Notes under the pieces: generated by a model | Told to the model about the DNA's origin: nothing | What the model saw: the letters and a program-made list of their open reading frames with translations, nothing else | Database searches by the model: none | Position numbers and translations under genes: made by a program | Part shown: positions 15,493-24,728 of the stretch, piece by piece | Position numbering within the stretch: position 1 is the stretch's first letter | Layout: each line of letters starts with the position of its first letter | Assembly (NCBI RefSeq): GCF_003461245.1 | Contig: NZ_QTWS01000039.1 | Location: 1-28,104, forward strand | Direction: 5' to 3' | Source: Blautia sp. AF19-10LB | GTDB lineage: Bacteria; Bacillota; Clostridia; Lachnospirales; Lachnospiraceae | DNA: 28,104 nucleotides

Positions 15493-17025
15493 TCATTTTC
15501 TTATTTTGTTATTAATCATTCTTATTATATATTTAAATTCTGTGCACCGCCAATATACCAATAAATATATCAAAGTAGATATGCCTGCTGAAATTATCAT
15601 CCTTAAAATTAAATTTACAATTGAAGTTTCGCCAATCCAACTTGTTATTCCTAAGATTAATAATGCATTCATAAAACATACCAAAGTATCTATTCCCAAT
15701 CTTTTAAAATATGTTTTCACTTTCTTGTGCATTCCATATTTATACAATACATATGGTTCCCACCATATGTTTGTAAATAAGTTACTTACTAATGTTCCAA
15801 TTACAATTCCCGTCAGCCCCAATGCTGTATATTTAGCTAAAGCTACTGAAAGAATCAAATTTATTCCTGCTTCAAACAATGGCTTATATTTAAGTTGCCA
15901 AAAAAGACCATATGCATCTATGAAAATTTCCGTTGCCTGACGAAGCATTCCAAAAAAGAAATTGCTAATTAATAATAAGGTTATTACTAAAGATAGCAAA
16001 TATTCATTTCCTGCCCATACTGCGATAAAATTATTTAAAACAGACACCAAAATTCCTGTAATAAAAAAAGCAAAAGAATAACTCGTATAATATGTTAATT
16101 TAAATATTTCATAAACCTTATCATTATTAGCACTAGATACTAGATTTCCAACACTTGAAGTTATTGCAGCAAACCCTTTTGCCACAAACGATTTAATATA
16201 ATTTATAATATATACATAATTAGAATATATCCCAACAAGAGAAGTACTTAAAAACATTGAAATCAAAATATTATCAGTTCCATTAACTGCAACTGATCCA
16301 ATTCTACTGGCAGACATAGCCAGAACATTTTTAAATAATTTCTTCTTTTCTTCCTTCTCCAAAAATTCCCCCTTTTGTGTAACAATCTCCGGATATCTCC
16401 TATCCACTACCTTAGACGCAATAAAATTTGATAATACCGTAAATATTGTTTGAACTAAATAATATAAATAAATATTTTTTGTCGTAATCAATATTAATAT
16501 TTGCATCACATATCTTAGTAAAATACAAAAAGTATTAATCCATTGTTCAATACGATTTTGTTGATATAAAATCAATATAGATTTTTTATAAGAAAAAAAA
16601 TAGCTAAAAACTGTTTCCGATAAGATCAATAAATAAATGATACTAATATTCTCTCGTATATCTGGAACATTATTTATTAATACTGGAAGAAATGGCAAAA
16701 TTGCCATTCCCACAATAGCAACAATTATACCAATAATTCTGTATAAAATTTTATAAAAATTTAAATATGCCGCAATCTTAGAAATATTATTCTGTGCTAC
16801 TGGTGTATACATTGCATATATAATAGCAGTTCCGACCCCTAATTCTGCAAGAGAAAGTACTGTTAATATATTGGCAAACAATCCATTTATTCCGAGATAA
16901 TCTGAATTTAACAGTCTAATAAAAAAGGTTCTTGCAACAAATGACATCATAATTTGTAATAAATAACAAAAGCTTGCCGCAAAGGAATTTTTTATTGACT
17001 GTTCTTTTCTACTTATTTGTTTCAT
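15493..17025 (-). CDS. wzx: Wzx-type polysaccharide flippase
   Basis: A 510-aa integral membrane protein of the MOP (MATE-like) exporter superfamily, which moves the lipid-linked repeat unit across the membrane. It begins with a short basic segment (MKQISRKEQSIKNS) and ARTFFIRLLNSDYLGINGLF, very typical of Gram-positive Wzx/RfbX proteins, followed by LSLAELGVGTAIIYAMY. About 12 to 14 hydrophobic helices are spread over the length, with a charged loop at about 220-232 (LEKEEKKKLF). GAGGAA precedes the ATG by about 5 nt. It lies between two glycosyltransferase genes with gaps of 16 and 18 bp. Together with the Wzy candidate it identifies the pathway as Wzx/Wzy-dependent, not ABC-transporter dependent. 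It carries an A/T run of eight near 16593. Confidence 0.9.
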   Translation of the reverse strand: MKQISRKEQSIKNSFAASFCYLLQIMMSFVARTFFIRLLNSDYLGINGLFANILTVLSLAELGVGTAIIYAMYTPVAQNNISKIAAYLNFYKILYRIIGIIVAIVGMAILPFLPVLINNVPDIRENISIIYLLILSETVFSYFFSYKKSILILYQQNRIEQWINTFCILLRYVMQILILITTKNIYLYYLVQTIFTVLSNFIASKVVDRRYPEIVTQKGEFLEKEEKKKLFKNVLAMSASRIGSVAVNGTDNILISMFLSTSLVGIYSNYVYIINYIKSFVAKGFAAITSSVGNLVSSANNDKVYEIFKLTYYTSYSFAFFITGILVSVLNNFIAVWAGNEYLLSLVITLLLISNFFFGMLRQATEIFIDAYGLFWQLKYKPLFEAGINLILSVALAKYTALGLTGIVIGTLVSNLFTNIWWEPYVLYKYGMHKKVKTYFKRLGIDTLVCFMNALLILGITSWIGETSIVNLILRMIISAGISTLIYLLVYWRCTEFKYIIRMINNKIRK

Positions 17026-17043
17026 TTTAATTCCTCAATTATT

Positions 17044-18207
17044 TTATTGTTCATTTAATTCTTTCCTAAAACATTTATAATACTTTTCTTCTGTAAAACA
17101 TTCTTCAACTCTTTTTCTCGCATTTTTACCCAACATTTTACGATATTCATCATTGAGAATCAATTTTTCTAGATAAAACGTCATATTATCTAGCATCTTA
17201 TCATCTCTATTTAATAAAATACCACTATTCTCTTTTATAATTTCTTTAATCCCTCCTGATTTTGTGGATATAACTGCCAAACCAGATGCCATAGCTTCTA
17301 GAATACTTAAACCCAAGGGTTCTTCCCACATTGAAGGCAAAACAGCTATATCTGCAACAGCCTCCAGTTCTGCAACTTTATTATTACTCAAATATCCGGT
17401 AAATATTATTTTATTTTTGCATTTTTTAGCTTCTCTTTTTACTTTTTCGATATACGGATTAGTTGTCGATACTCCATACCACGAAGAGCCCATAATCACT
17501 AATTTAACATTTGCAAAATATTGTAATTTGCTATATGATCGAACTAACTCTAAAACTCCTTTGGATTCAACAAATCGTCCTGCAAAACATATAACTATAT
17601 CTTTTTCAGCTATACCATATTTTTCCCTTATTTTTTCTTTCTCTCTAATATTATTATTAGGCAAAAATTTCTGTACTGATATTCCGTTATATACCACAGA
17701 AATTTTTGCTTTGGGATAATTTTTCTTTATGCAGGATTCAATATAATTACTCACTGCCAAAATTTTCGAACATTTTTCAATAGCTTTAGCCTCTCTTTTT
17801 TTTCCTACCAAAGCATCATTATGCATATGTAAATATACTGGTACTTTAAGAGCATCTTTAATTTTTTTTACAAATAATGGTCTATTCTCTACTACAATAC
17901 AATCAATTTTTATATCTTTTAATGTACCAATGATATACTCTAAATACTCATTGTCATCGTTAAGCGGAAAGTAATGTCGAATTATTTTATTATAAATATT
18001 ATTTTTCACAGGTAAACGTTTTAACTGAAAATAATGTATTTTTCCATTTTCAAATTCTCTACTCATATTTTCAGAACCGCTAAATACCCAAAATTCATCC
18101 TGTGAATTCTTAGAATATTTTAAAAAGACGTCAATTAATGATTCCACCGCACCACCTTTTACAGCCGGTACTGGTAATCTTCCTGGTGCTACTACTGCTA
18201 TTTTCAT
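17044..18207 (-). CDS. glycosyltransferase family 4
   Basis: A 387-aa GT-B transferase. MKIAVVAPGRLPVPAVKGGA is the usual acceptor-domain start with the glycine-rich loop. Donor half: VVYNGISVQKFLPN, ICFAGRFVESKGVLELVRSY, and EEPLGLSILEAMASGLAVIS with the E-x7-E pair followed by SGGIKEII. Length is normal. AAGGAG lies about 8 nt before the ATG. Two runs of eight T/A (near 17799 and 17862) lie in the coding region. Adds an unidentified sugar to the repeat unit at the cytoplasmic face. Confidence 0.89.
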   Translation of the reverse strand: MKIAVVAPGRLPVPAVKGGAVESLIDVFLKYSKNSQDEFWVFSGSENMSREFENGKIHYFQLKRLPVKNNIYNKIIRHYFPLNDDNEYLEYIIGTLKDIKIDCIVVENRPLFVKKIKDALKVPVYLHMHNDALVGKKREAKAIEKCSKILAVSNYIESCIKKNYPKAKISVVYNGISVQKFLPNNNIREKEKIREKYGIAEKDIVICFAGRFVESKGVLELVRSYSKLQYFANVKLVIMGSSWYGVSTTNPYIEKVKREAKKCKNKIIFTGYLSNNKVAELEAVADIAVLPSMWEEPLGLSILEAMASGLAVISTKSGGIKEIIKENSGILLNRDDKMLDNMTFYLEKLILNDEYRKMLGKNARKRVEECFTEEKYYKCFRKELNEQ

Positions 18208-18235
18208 TCATTACTCTCCTTGCAATTAAAATCTT

Positions 18236-19660
18236 CTAATATCTAACAACTAGTTTATGCTTGTGGCCCCAATTATTAACTTTAATCAACAGCCATAAGA
18301 AAAATGGTGTATTACTTGCTGACCACAAAATCGTAATCAAACAATACATTGGCAACATTCCTATTAATGATGCAAGCCATGCAGATATATATACTGTTCC
18401 TACATTCTTACTATATTTAACAATATTATCCAATTTTGATAAGATTTTAATCATAATAAATTGAACAGCTATGTCTGCAATTAATCCTAAAATGCGACCA
18501 CAATACATAGTAAGCTGTCCAGAAAGCGACAACATCGCTGTAGATCCTTGTGTTACAAGATCAGATGTTGTTGGATAATTAGAAAAAATGCTATCAACAA
18601 ATGTTAATCCTGGTATTTTAAAAAGAAATATATTATTTGTAATGTCTCTAAAAAACGATCCTATATGCATATCTTTACTGGCCATAATGTAACGTGCCTG
18701 TTCTGATGCACCATTATTTATTCCACAAAAATACAAATCAATTGTATTTGCTATTTCTTTTAAACTAATTGTCGTACTATTTGTTTGTGATGTAATATCT
18801 ATTCCAAAATTTTTTAAAAAAATCAAACTTATTGCAATCAAGGTCAAAATAGGTATTGTAATACTTAATATAAATTTTTTATCATCTTCAAAAAGAATCA
18901 ATAAAACCATAATAGACGCTAACGCACATTGAATGACAGAAGATCTATTATTTCCGAAATATATCATAAAATTAATAGCTGCTACCATACAACCAAGACA
19001 TGGCCATATTTTCCTGTGATTTTTTTTATTTTTATCGCTAAATAACTGCACCAAAGCAATAAATAACATAGATTTCATACTCAGCAGTGCAATAATTGAA
19101 TATGAATCATATGCTTTATTCTCAATAGCATCTGTCGCCAAAAAAAATCTAGCAGCATCCCATATCTCATCACCATTTCCTCTCAAAATCATTATCATAC
19201 ATAAAAATAACATAATGGCAATTCCAGAATACGTTAACTTTGAACTTAAATGTTCACTAGACTTTCTTTTTAATTTATTAATTACCCTTTTTTCCTCATT
19301 TCTATAAAATAATTTTAATCCTAAAAACACAGAAATTATTTCTATACATTGGTACACAATAGACCAAATGGTCTCCGTTGTTCCATATTTACTCAAATTT
19401 GTCATTGTATTTAACAATGGAGAAATACAATATCTAACAATCATTACTCCAAATAATATCTTAACCCCTATACCACCCTCATGTAGTTTAACGTCAAAGG
19501 GAAAAAGCACTAAACACATGGTAAAAACAAATGGAACAATCCAATAAAATCCCGAAACACCTGTCGTTGCTTTCGTCAGCATTTTCCAAAGACATCCCAT
19601 GCTTATAAACAACATTATAATAACTAATATATTAGAAAATTTCACTTTAATTTTTTTCAT
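18236..19660 (-). CDS. wzy: Wzy-like polysaccharide polymerase
   Basis: A 474-aa membrane protein with about 10 to 12 predicted helices and no catalytic signature, as is usual for Wzy polymerases, which join repeat units outside the membrane. A large hydrophilic loop lies about two thirds of the way along (residues about 300-360, FGIDITSQTNST to TFVDSIFSNYP), the expected external loop. The C-terminal end is basic (NNWGHKHKLVVRY). I place the start at the ATG at 19660, with AAGGAA 7 nt upstream; a TTG at 19666 is in frame. Assignment rests on topology and on its place between glycosyltransferases beside wzx. It could be mistaken for an O-antigen ligase-type protein, but no second polymerase candidate exists in the window. 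Confidence 0.78.
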   Translation of the reverse strand: MKKIKVKFSNILVIIMLFISMGCLWKMLTKATTGVSGFYWIVPFVFTMCLVLFPFDVKLHEGGIGVKILFGVMIVRYCISPLLNTMTNLSKYGTTETIWSIVYQCIEIISVFLGLKLFYRNEEKRVINKLKRKSSEHLSSKLTYSGIAIMLFLCMIMILRGNGDEIWDAARFFLATDAIENKAYDSYSIIALLSMKSMLFIALVQLFSDKNKKNHRKIWPCLGCMVAAINFMIYFGNNRSSVIQCALASIMVLLILFEDDKKFILSITIPILTLIAISLIFLKNFGIDITSQTNSTTISLKEIANTIDLYFCGINNGASEQARYIMASKDMHIGSFFRDITNNIFLFKIPGLTFVDSIFSNYPTTSDLVTQGSTAMLSLSGQLTMYCGRILGLIADIAVQFIMIKILSKLDNIVKYSKNVGTVYISAWLASLIGMLPMYCLITILWSASNTPFFLWLLIKVNNWGHKHKLVVRY

Positions 19661-19707
19661 TTGCAATTTCCTTTGTGGTGCATATCACTTTTGTCCTAAT
19701 TTTAACT

Positions 19708-20916
19708 TTATTTTATAAATTGATAAATTTTTTCCGCCTGTGAAATATTATTTTTTTTCTCAACAATAAACTCACGTGCTTTCATCCCAAATTCCACTCT
19801 ACATTTATCATTTTCATTTGCGACCCTCTCTATAGCTTTTGCTATATCTTTAGCCCCAGTACTATCCACATTTATTAAATACTGAAAATATTCCTGAGGA
19901 ATTCCCATCAATTTTAATGACAACACTGGCTTACCCGTAAGCATATATTCAAATAATTTTGAAGGAAAACAAAATTTTGATGCTTCTTCTTTCGGATCGC
20001 GCATATTTATAAGCATTGTCGCCTTTTCCTGCAATTCACGTAATTCATCACGCGATGACAGAAATCCATAAAACTTAATTTTATTATTTTTATCAGCATA
20101 TTCTATAACATTTTTTTCAAAATCTCCGCTACCAGTAATCCATAATTCAAATCTATCATCCAACAGTTCAAATGCCTTAAGTAAATTCTCTATCTTAAAG
20201 TTCTTTTTAATACCCCCTGAATACATTACTATAAATTTATTTTTACTACTTGATGATGTTTTTAAAGGTCTTTCGATTTCTCTAGAATTTATTGAACCTT
20301 CCATCACCATCCACTTTTTATCTGTAATATGCAAATATTCAGCCATAGATTCTGTATATAAAATATAATCATCTATATATTCCATGTTATGTCGCATATT
20401 TTCCCAATCAATTCTTTTTAGCCATTTTTTTAATTGTCCTGCCCTCAAATCCATAAATTGTGGCAAATCCGGAATAATTAAATGAATTTTTATTTTAGGA
20501 TTAATTTTTTTAATCGTCTTTGCCATCTCCAAGCAAACAGAACGCATCTCATAAATAAAAACATCCACAGGCTCTTTTGTATTCAATTTTTCAAAATATT
20601 TCTTTACATCTTTTTTTAGGCTTAACTTTGAGTACCATTTATTAAAATATTTTATGTTTACCACAGATGTTAATATATCTTCTGCACCTTTTCCATGTGT
20701 CGATTTTATTTTAGGCATAAAAATTTTTTTATCACTCGGAAAGCCCTTAAAAGAAAGAACACCTAATGTATCAATACTTGAATTTGTAACTGTTTCTAGA
20801 CCTTCTAAAATATTAGCTTGAGATGTAACAGATGCAGGATTTTTATATCCCAATTCTTGTACTTTTGATATAGATTTTTCGGAAACATAGCTGCCAATCC
20901 ACACTATTTTTCTCAT
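19708..20916 (-). CDS. glycosyltransferase, GT4-like
   Basis: About 402 aa. The N-terminus MRKIVWIGSYVSEKSISK and the segment IHLIIPDLPQFMDLR (about 170-184) resemble Gram-positive GT-B transferases of capsule loci. The donor half has FIVMYSGGIKKNFKIENLLKAF, FELWITGSGDFEKNVIEYA, and PSKLFEYMLTGKPVLSLKL, where the first Glu of the classic E-x7-E pair is not clear. I chose the ATG at 20916, because AAGGATGG lies 5 nt before it; the ATG at 20925 touches its own AAGG. It follows the upstream gene almost directly (11 bp). Substrate unknown. Confidence 0.83.
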   Translation of the reverse strand: MRKIVWIGSYVSEKSISKVQELGYKNPASVTSQANILEGLETVTNSSIDTLGVLSFKGFPSDKKIFMPKIKSTHGKGAEDILTSVVNIKYFNKWYSKLSLKKDVKKYFEKLNTKEPVDVFIYEMRSVCLEMAKTIKKINPKIKIHLIIPDLPQFMDLRAGQLKKWLKRIDWENMRHNMEYIDDYILYTESMAEYLHITDKKWMVMEGSINSREIERPLKTSSSSKNKFIVMYSGGIKKNFKIENLLKAFELLDDRFELWITGSGDFEKNVIEYADKNNKIKFYGFLSSRDELRELQEKATMLINMRDPKEEASKFCFPSKLFEYMLTGKPVLSLKLMGIPQEYFQYLINVDSTGAKDIAKAIERVANENDKCRVEFGMKAREFIVEKKNNISQAEKIYQFIK

Positions 20917-20927
20917 ATAAACCATCC

Positions 20928-22154
20928 TTAAACTTTCAATATTTTCAAATATTTATCAACACATTTTTTCTTGCTTATCTCATTTGTAACATAATGCCTT
21001 CCCCGTATTCCCATATTAGTATTATTTTCGCTCTTTAATTTAAGTATAGCTTTAATCAAGCTATTTTTTTCCCCCGCAGGGCATACAATTCCACAACCAA
21101 CTTTTTTAATAAGAGTTGCCAACTCACTGTCCTGATCAAATGATGCTAATATTGGTTTCTCTGCCGCCATAATGCTCCATGTCTTGCTTGGGACAGAACT
21201 TCCACCTATTCCAGGTTTACTAATTATTAACCCAGCATCTCCCACACTAAACACATTTGCAATTTCTTCATAAGGCTGAAAAGGTAACATCACCACATTC
21301 GTAATTTTTTCCGCTTCTATTCTCTTTTCCACTTCTACTTTGGCCGCACCATCACCAATTACTACAAAGCGAATCTCTTCATCTTTTATCTGCTTTGCAA
21401 CATCTAGAAGAAGATTCATGTTTTGTGAATGACCTATATTTCCACTGTAACAAATATAAAATTTATTTCGATCCAATTTATATCTATCAAAAATCGGATT
21501 ATCGTTTCTAGAAACGGGAAACACCTCGCAAGTATCAATCCAATTAGGAACTACATGAACTTTGTTTTTATCTGCACCTTTTTTTATGATATTTTGTTTA
21601 AAAGCATCGCTGATTGTAATAATTTCATCTGCATTTTTGTAAGTATAATTTTCTATTTTTCGTCCTAATTTCCAAATCCAACTTCCCTTTGAAGTCATTT
21701 TGGCATTTACTAACGAATCTGGAAAAATGTCCTGAAGGCAATAAACAAATGGGATGTTTTTTTTCTTGCTTAGTCTCTTTTTCACTAAAGCACCTAACAA
21801 TCCTTGCGTTGGAGGAGTACTGTTAGCAAAAATCACATCTATATTTTTATATTTAATTCCATATCTATAAGTTTGCAAATTACACCATAAATACCTAAAC
21901 ATCCTAATTATTGGATTTTTTCCCTCTTTTGGTGCATTAAATCTTCTAACATGAACATGCCCTTTGTACAATGTTTCTTTATATCTATGTTTATATTCTT
22001 TTCTTACTGTATCATCGATTCCGCGGGTAGGAGTTGGACATATAATATAAATATTATGTCCCGTCTTAGTTAAAGCATTTAATAAATCATTTTCCAAATG
22101 TGTAAATGCAATCGATTCTGGTTCAAAATAAGCATCTAAGAACAAAATATTCAT
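20928..22154 (-). CDS. glycosyltransferase family 4, WbuB-like
   Basis: A 408-aa GT-B transferase of the WbuB/WbpV-like group, in which some members move N-acetylated 6-deoxy amino sugars. It starts MNILFLDAYFEPESIAFTHL, with VYCLQDIFPDSLV (about 140-152), VVPNWIDTCEVFPV and FYICYSGNIGHSQNMNLLLD (about 230-250) as landmarks. The end has SSVPSKTWSIMAAEKPILAS, in which the usual second Glu of the EX7E motif is missing, as in WbuB. Its ATG overlaps the stop of the GNAT gene by 4 bp (ATGA), so translation is coupled. As the first glycosyltransferase after the primer genes it probably adds the second sugar; that is inference. Confidence 0.87.
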   Translation of the reverse strand: MNILFLDAYFEPESIAFTHLENDLLNALTKTGHNIYIICPTPTRGIDDTVRKEYKHRYKETLYKGHVHVRRFNAPKEGKNPIIRMFRYLWCNLQTYRYGIKYKNIDVIFANSTPPTQGLLGALVKKRLSKKKNIPFVYCLQDIFPDSLVNAKMTSKGSWIWKLGRKIENYTYKNADEIITISDAFKQNIIKKGADKNKVHVVPNWIDTCEVFPVSRNDNPIFDRYKLDRNKFYICYSGNIGHSQNMNLLLDVAKQIKDEEIRFVVIGDGAAKVEVEKRIEAEKITNVVMLPFQPYEEIANVFSVGDAGLIISKPGIGGSSVPSKTWSIMAAEKPILASFDQDSELATLIKKVGCGIVCPAGEKNSLIKAILKLKSENNTNMGIRGRHYVTNEISKKKCVDKYLKILKV

Positions 22155-22771
22155 TTATGATTCCCACTCTTCCTGTATCTGTATTCAAGCATTTTCCTAC
22201 CTTCACTTGTTGCATATTGCCTTTTCTTAACAAAACCATTTTTTTCATAAAAATGGATAGCTAGATCATTATCTATGGCATCCGTTTCAAGAGTAATGTA
22301 TGCATACTTCTTAAAGTCTACTCGATTTTTTAATTCATCTATTAATTTTGAGCCGACTCCTTTTGACTTACTTTTAGGATCAACGCCAATTGAAGCAAGT
22401 TCAACATACCTCTCCTTTCTTTTTGCCTCGCCTGGTTTTAAAAAAGCCTTAATAATATGCATAAACGCAGATGGTTTTCTAAAAAAAGCCCCTATACTAT
22501 ACCAGGCAAATGGGATAATTTTAGTTTTAATCATATACTTATATAAGCCGCTAAAATTACTTGAATATGCCAGAAATCCAAGTGTTTTATTCCCATCTTC
22601 AGCCACTAATAAGCCAGCATACTCATAATCACAATAAGATTTATACATCTGATTTAAAAATCCGCGTCCCATAAAAGTCAGAAAGAACCCCTCAAATGTA
22701 TTAAGATGAATGGAGACAATCTCATTAATCAGTTTTTTTTCATTTGATTGCACCTCACGTACTGAAATCAA
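22151..22771 (-). CDS. GNAT-family N-acetyltransferase
   Basis: About 206 aa. GNAT fold marks: VSIHLNTFEGFFLTFMGRGFLN at the N-terminus, ELASIGVDPKSKSKGVGSKL (the acetyl-CoA loop, with the basic-x-x-G-x-G type pattern KGVG) and NDLAIHFYEKNGFVKK near the end. In this context it likely N-acetylates the 4-amino group made by the dehydratase and aminotransferase, the role WecD plays in E. coli and PglD (a different fold) plays in Campylobacter. The start is a TTG at 22771 with GAGGAGGG about 6 nt upstream; a frame extension to 22804 has no ribosome site and would overlap the previous gene. An A run of eight lies about 35 nt after the start. The stop overlaps the next gene. Confidence 0.83.
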   Translation of the reverse strand: MISVREVQSNEKKLINEIVSIHLNTFEGFFLTFMGRGFLNQMYKSYCDYEYAGLLVAEDGNKTLGFLAYSSNFSGLYKYMIKTKIIPFAWYSIGAFFRKPSAFMHIIKAFLKPGEAKRKERYVELASIGVDPKSKSKGVGSKLIDELKNRVDFKKYAYITLETDAIDNDLAIHFYEKNGFVKKRQYATSEGRKMLEYRYRKSGNHK

Positions 22772-22790
22772 AATATTCCCTCCTCTTTCC

Positions 22791-23468
22791 TTACAGCACT
22801 GCAAAAACAGTTTTAATCATTGTAGCAATTTCTCCTAAGAAACTAAACTTTCTTATACTACTCAGATTATACTTCATTTTCTCTGGGAGAACTTTTGTAA
22901 TATATACCTCGTCTACATCCTCAGCTGCATCTAGCAGTTCTGCCTCATCTTTATACTTTATACTTGCTTCAGAGGTAATTCCCGCAGGTAATAACAATGT
23001 TGCAAAATATTCTGGTTTATATTTTTTTACATATTTTACCACCTCTGGTCGCGTTCCAACAAAGCTCATATTTCCAGACAATATATCAAACACCTGCGGA
23101 AGCTCATCTAAACGATATTTTCGAAGAAAAGCTCCTGTCGGTGTAATACGGTTATCACCAGAAACAGTAACCGCACTGCCAATCTGATCTGCATTTGCTA
23201 CCATAGTCCGAAATTTATGAATCTTAAATTTCTTTCCATACGTGGTAACACGTTCCTGACGATAAAAAACTCCACCTTCAGACTCAGTCGCAATTTTGAT
23301 TCCAATGACAAGCATTGGAATTGCAGTTACTACAAGAATCCCAACACCTGCCACAAGATCAAATCCCCTCTTTAATATCAGGCTGACTTTCTTTCTAGAA
23401 AGAATATTATAGTATTCTTTCACCTCATCACATTTCATAAACTCAGGAAGATCTTCCCACTTTCTCAT
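22791..23468 (-). CDS. polyprenyl-phosphate sugar-1-phosphate transferase (initiating enzyme)
   Basis: A 225-aa short-form enzyme of the bacterial sugar transferase family (PF02397; PglC, and the catalytic part of WbaP/WcaJ). It moves a sugar phosphate from a UDP-sugar to undecaprenyl phosphate and so starts each repeat unit. One hydrophobic re-entrant helix (about 36-58) follows KRGFDLV. Catalytic region: FKIHKFRTM (81-89), YRLDELPQVFDILSGNMSFVGTRPE (118-142) with the Asp-Glu dyad in RLDELPQ. The long N-terminal membrane region of WbaP is absent. GGGGAG precedes the ATG by about 6 nt. Adjacent dehydratase, aminotransferase and acetyltransferase genes suggest that the substrate is an N-acetylated 4-amino-6-deoxy UDP-sugar. 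Confidence 0.92.
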   Translation of the reverse strand: MRKWEDLPEFMKCDEVKEYYNILSRKKVSLILKRGFDLVAGVGILVVTAIPMLVIGIKIATESEGGVFYRQERVTTYGKKFKIHKFRTMVANADQIGSAVTVSGDNRITPTGAFLRKYRLDELPQVFDILSGNMSFVGTRPEVVKYVKKYKPEYFATLLLPAGITSEASIKYKDEAELLDAAEDVDEVYITKVLPEKMKYNLSSIRKFSFLGEIATMIKTVFAVL

Positions 23469-23486
23469 TCTCGCTCCCCTTATTGA

Positions 23487-24698
23487 TTAGGATTTTTTAA
23501 TATAACTTTTTACAATCTGGCAGTAATTCTTAATTACATAATCCACTTCTTCATTTGTTAATTTTGTATGAAGAGGTAATGTAATTTCATTTTCAAATTG
23601 TTTATAAGCATTTGGATAATTTTCAATATCAAATCCAAGATTTTTATACGCAGTCATCATCGGTAATGGTTTGTAATGTACATTGCACGCAATTCCTGCT
23701 TCTGCCATTTTAACAATAATCTCATGACGCTGTTCCAGAGTGATTCCAGGAACTCTTGTAATATACAGATGTCCTGACGATTGGTGTTCGTCTGTATAAT
23801 GGTCCAGCACTTCAATACCAAGTGGTTTAAATGCCGCATCATATTTTTCAATAATTTCTTTTCTTCTGGCAAGAAGTCCCTTATAACGTTTCATCTGTGC
23901 CAGTCCAATCCCTGCTACGACATCTGTCATATTGCATTTAAACCATGGACCGACAATATCATATTCCCATGCACCAAGCTGTGTTTTGGCCAGAGCATCT
24001 TTTGACTGTCCATGCAAAGACAAGAGCTGATACTGATGATAAATCTCTTCATTATCAATCCCCTCAATATCATGCCATGTCACTGCACCGCCCTCTGCTG
24101 TAGTGAAATTCTTCACTGCATGAAAACTGAAATTTGAAAAATCCGCAATACTTCCTACCAGTTTTCCTTTCCAAGTCGCACCAAATGCATGAGCCGCATC
24201 TGCCATAACAATTACTCTTCCGATTGCTTCCTGAATTTTGTTTGCAGGATGGAACAATGCTTTTTTGTTTTCCACGATAGAAAAGATTCTGTCATAATCA
24301 CATGGAACACCCCCAAGATCGACTGGAATGATTACTTTTGTTTTTTCAGTAATAGCTTCTGCCAGTTTATCATAGTCCATTTCAAGACTGTCTTTCTGCG
24401 TATCGACCATTACTAATTTAGCTCCTACATGGCAGACTACAGAAGCACTTGCCGTATATGTATATGCACAGGTGATTACTTCATCGCCCTCCGAAATGCC
24501 CAATAGACGTAAAGTCATCTCAGCGCATGCAGTCTGAGAGCTTAAGCATACTGCTTTGCTTACTCCGCAGAATTCTGCAACTTCTTTTTCCAATTCTTTT
24601 GTTTTTGGTCCGGTTGTGATCCATCCGGATCTTAATGCCTCTGATACCTGCTCAATTTCTTCTTCTGTAATGTCCGGTGGTGAAAATGGAATCTTCAT
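23487..24698 (-). CDS. DegT/DnrJ/EryC1/StrS-family sugar aminotransferase
   Basis: A 403-aa PLP enzyme that probably converts the 4-keto group of UDP-4-keto-6-deoxy-GlcNAc to an amino group, with glutamate as amino donor. Family marks: IPFSPPDITEEEI and GWITTGPKTKELE at the N-terminus, the PLP-holding Asp in MADAAHAFGA (D167), and the Schiff-base lysine in FSFHAVKNFTTAEGG (K196). GHLYITRV and CNVHYKPLP occur in the C-terminal half. A segment at about 139-160 between the DLGG and MADAAHAF blocks is longer than in many relatives. AAGGAT lies 7 nt before the ATG, and the gene follows the dehydratase by 30 bp. PglE, PseC and WecE are functional relatives; sequence alone does not fix the stereochemistry. 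Confidence 0.92.
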   Translation of the reverse strand: MKIPFSPPDITEEEIEQVSEALRSGWITTGPKTKELEKEVAEFCGVSKAVCLSSQTACAEMTLRLLGISEGDEVITCAYTYTASASVVCHVGAKLVMVDTQKDSLEMDYDKLAEAITEKTKVIIPVDLGGVPCDYDRIFSIVENKKALFHPANKIQEAIGRVIVMADAAHAFGATWKGKLVGSIADFSNFSFHAVKNFTTAEGGAVTWHDIEGIDNEEIYHQYQLLSLHGQSKDALAKTQLGAWEYDIVGPWFKCNMTDVVAGIGLAQMKRYKGLLARRKEIIEKYDAAFKPLGIEVLDHYTDEHQSSGHLYITRVPGITLEQRHEIIVKMAEAGIACNVHYKPLPMMTAYKNLGFDIENYPNAYKQFENEITLPLHTKLTNEEVDYVIKNYCQIVKSYIKKS

Positions 24699-24728
24699 AA
24701 CTAAATCCTTCTTTCTTAATTCTATGAA

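Noticed and set aside
15422..15940. Plus-strand frame of 172 aa opposite the flippase
   Set aside because: Antisense shadow of wzx; its hydrophobic composition mirrors the membrane helices on the other strand.
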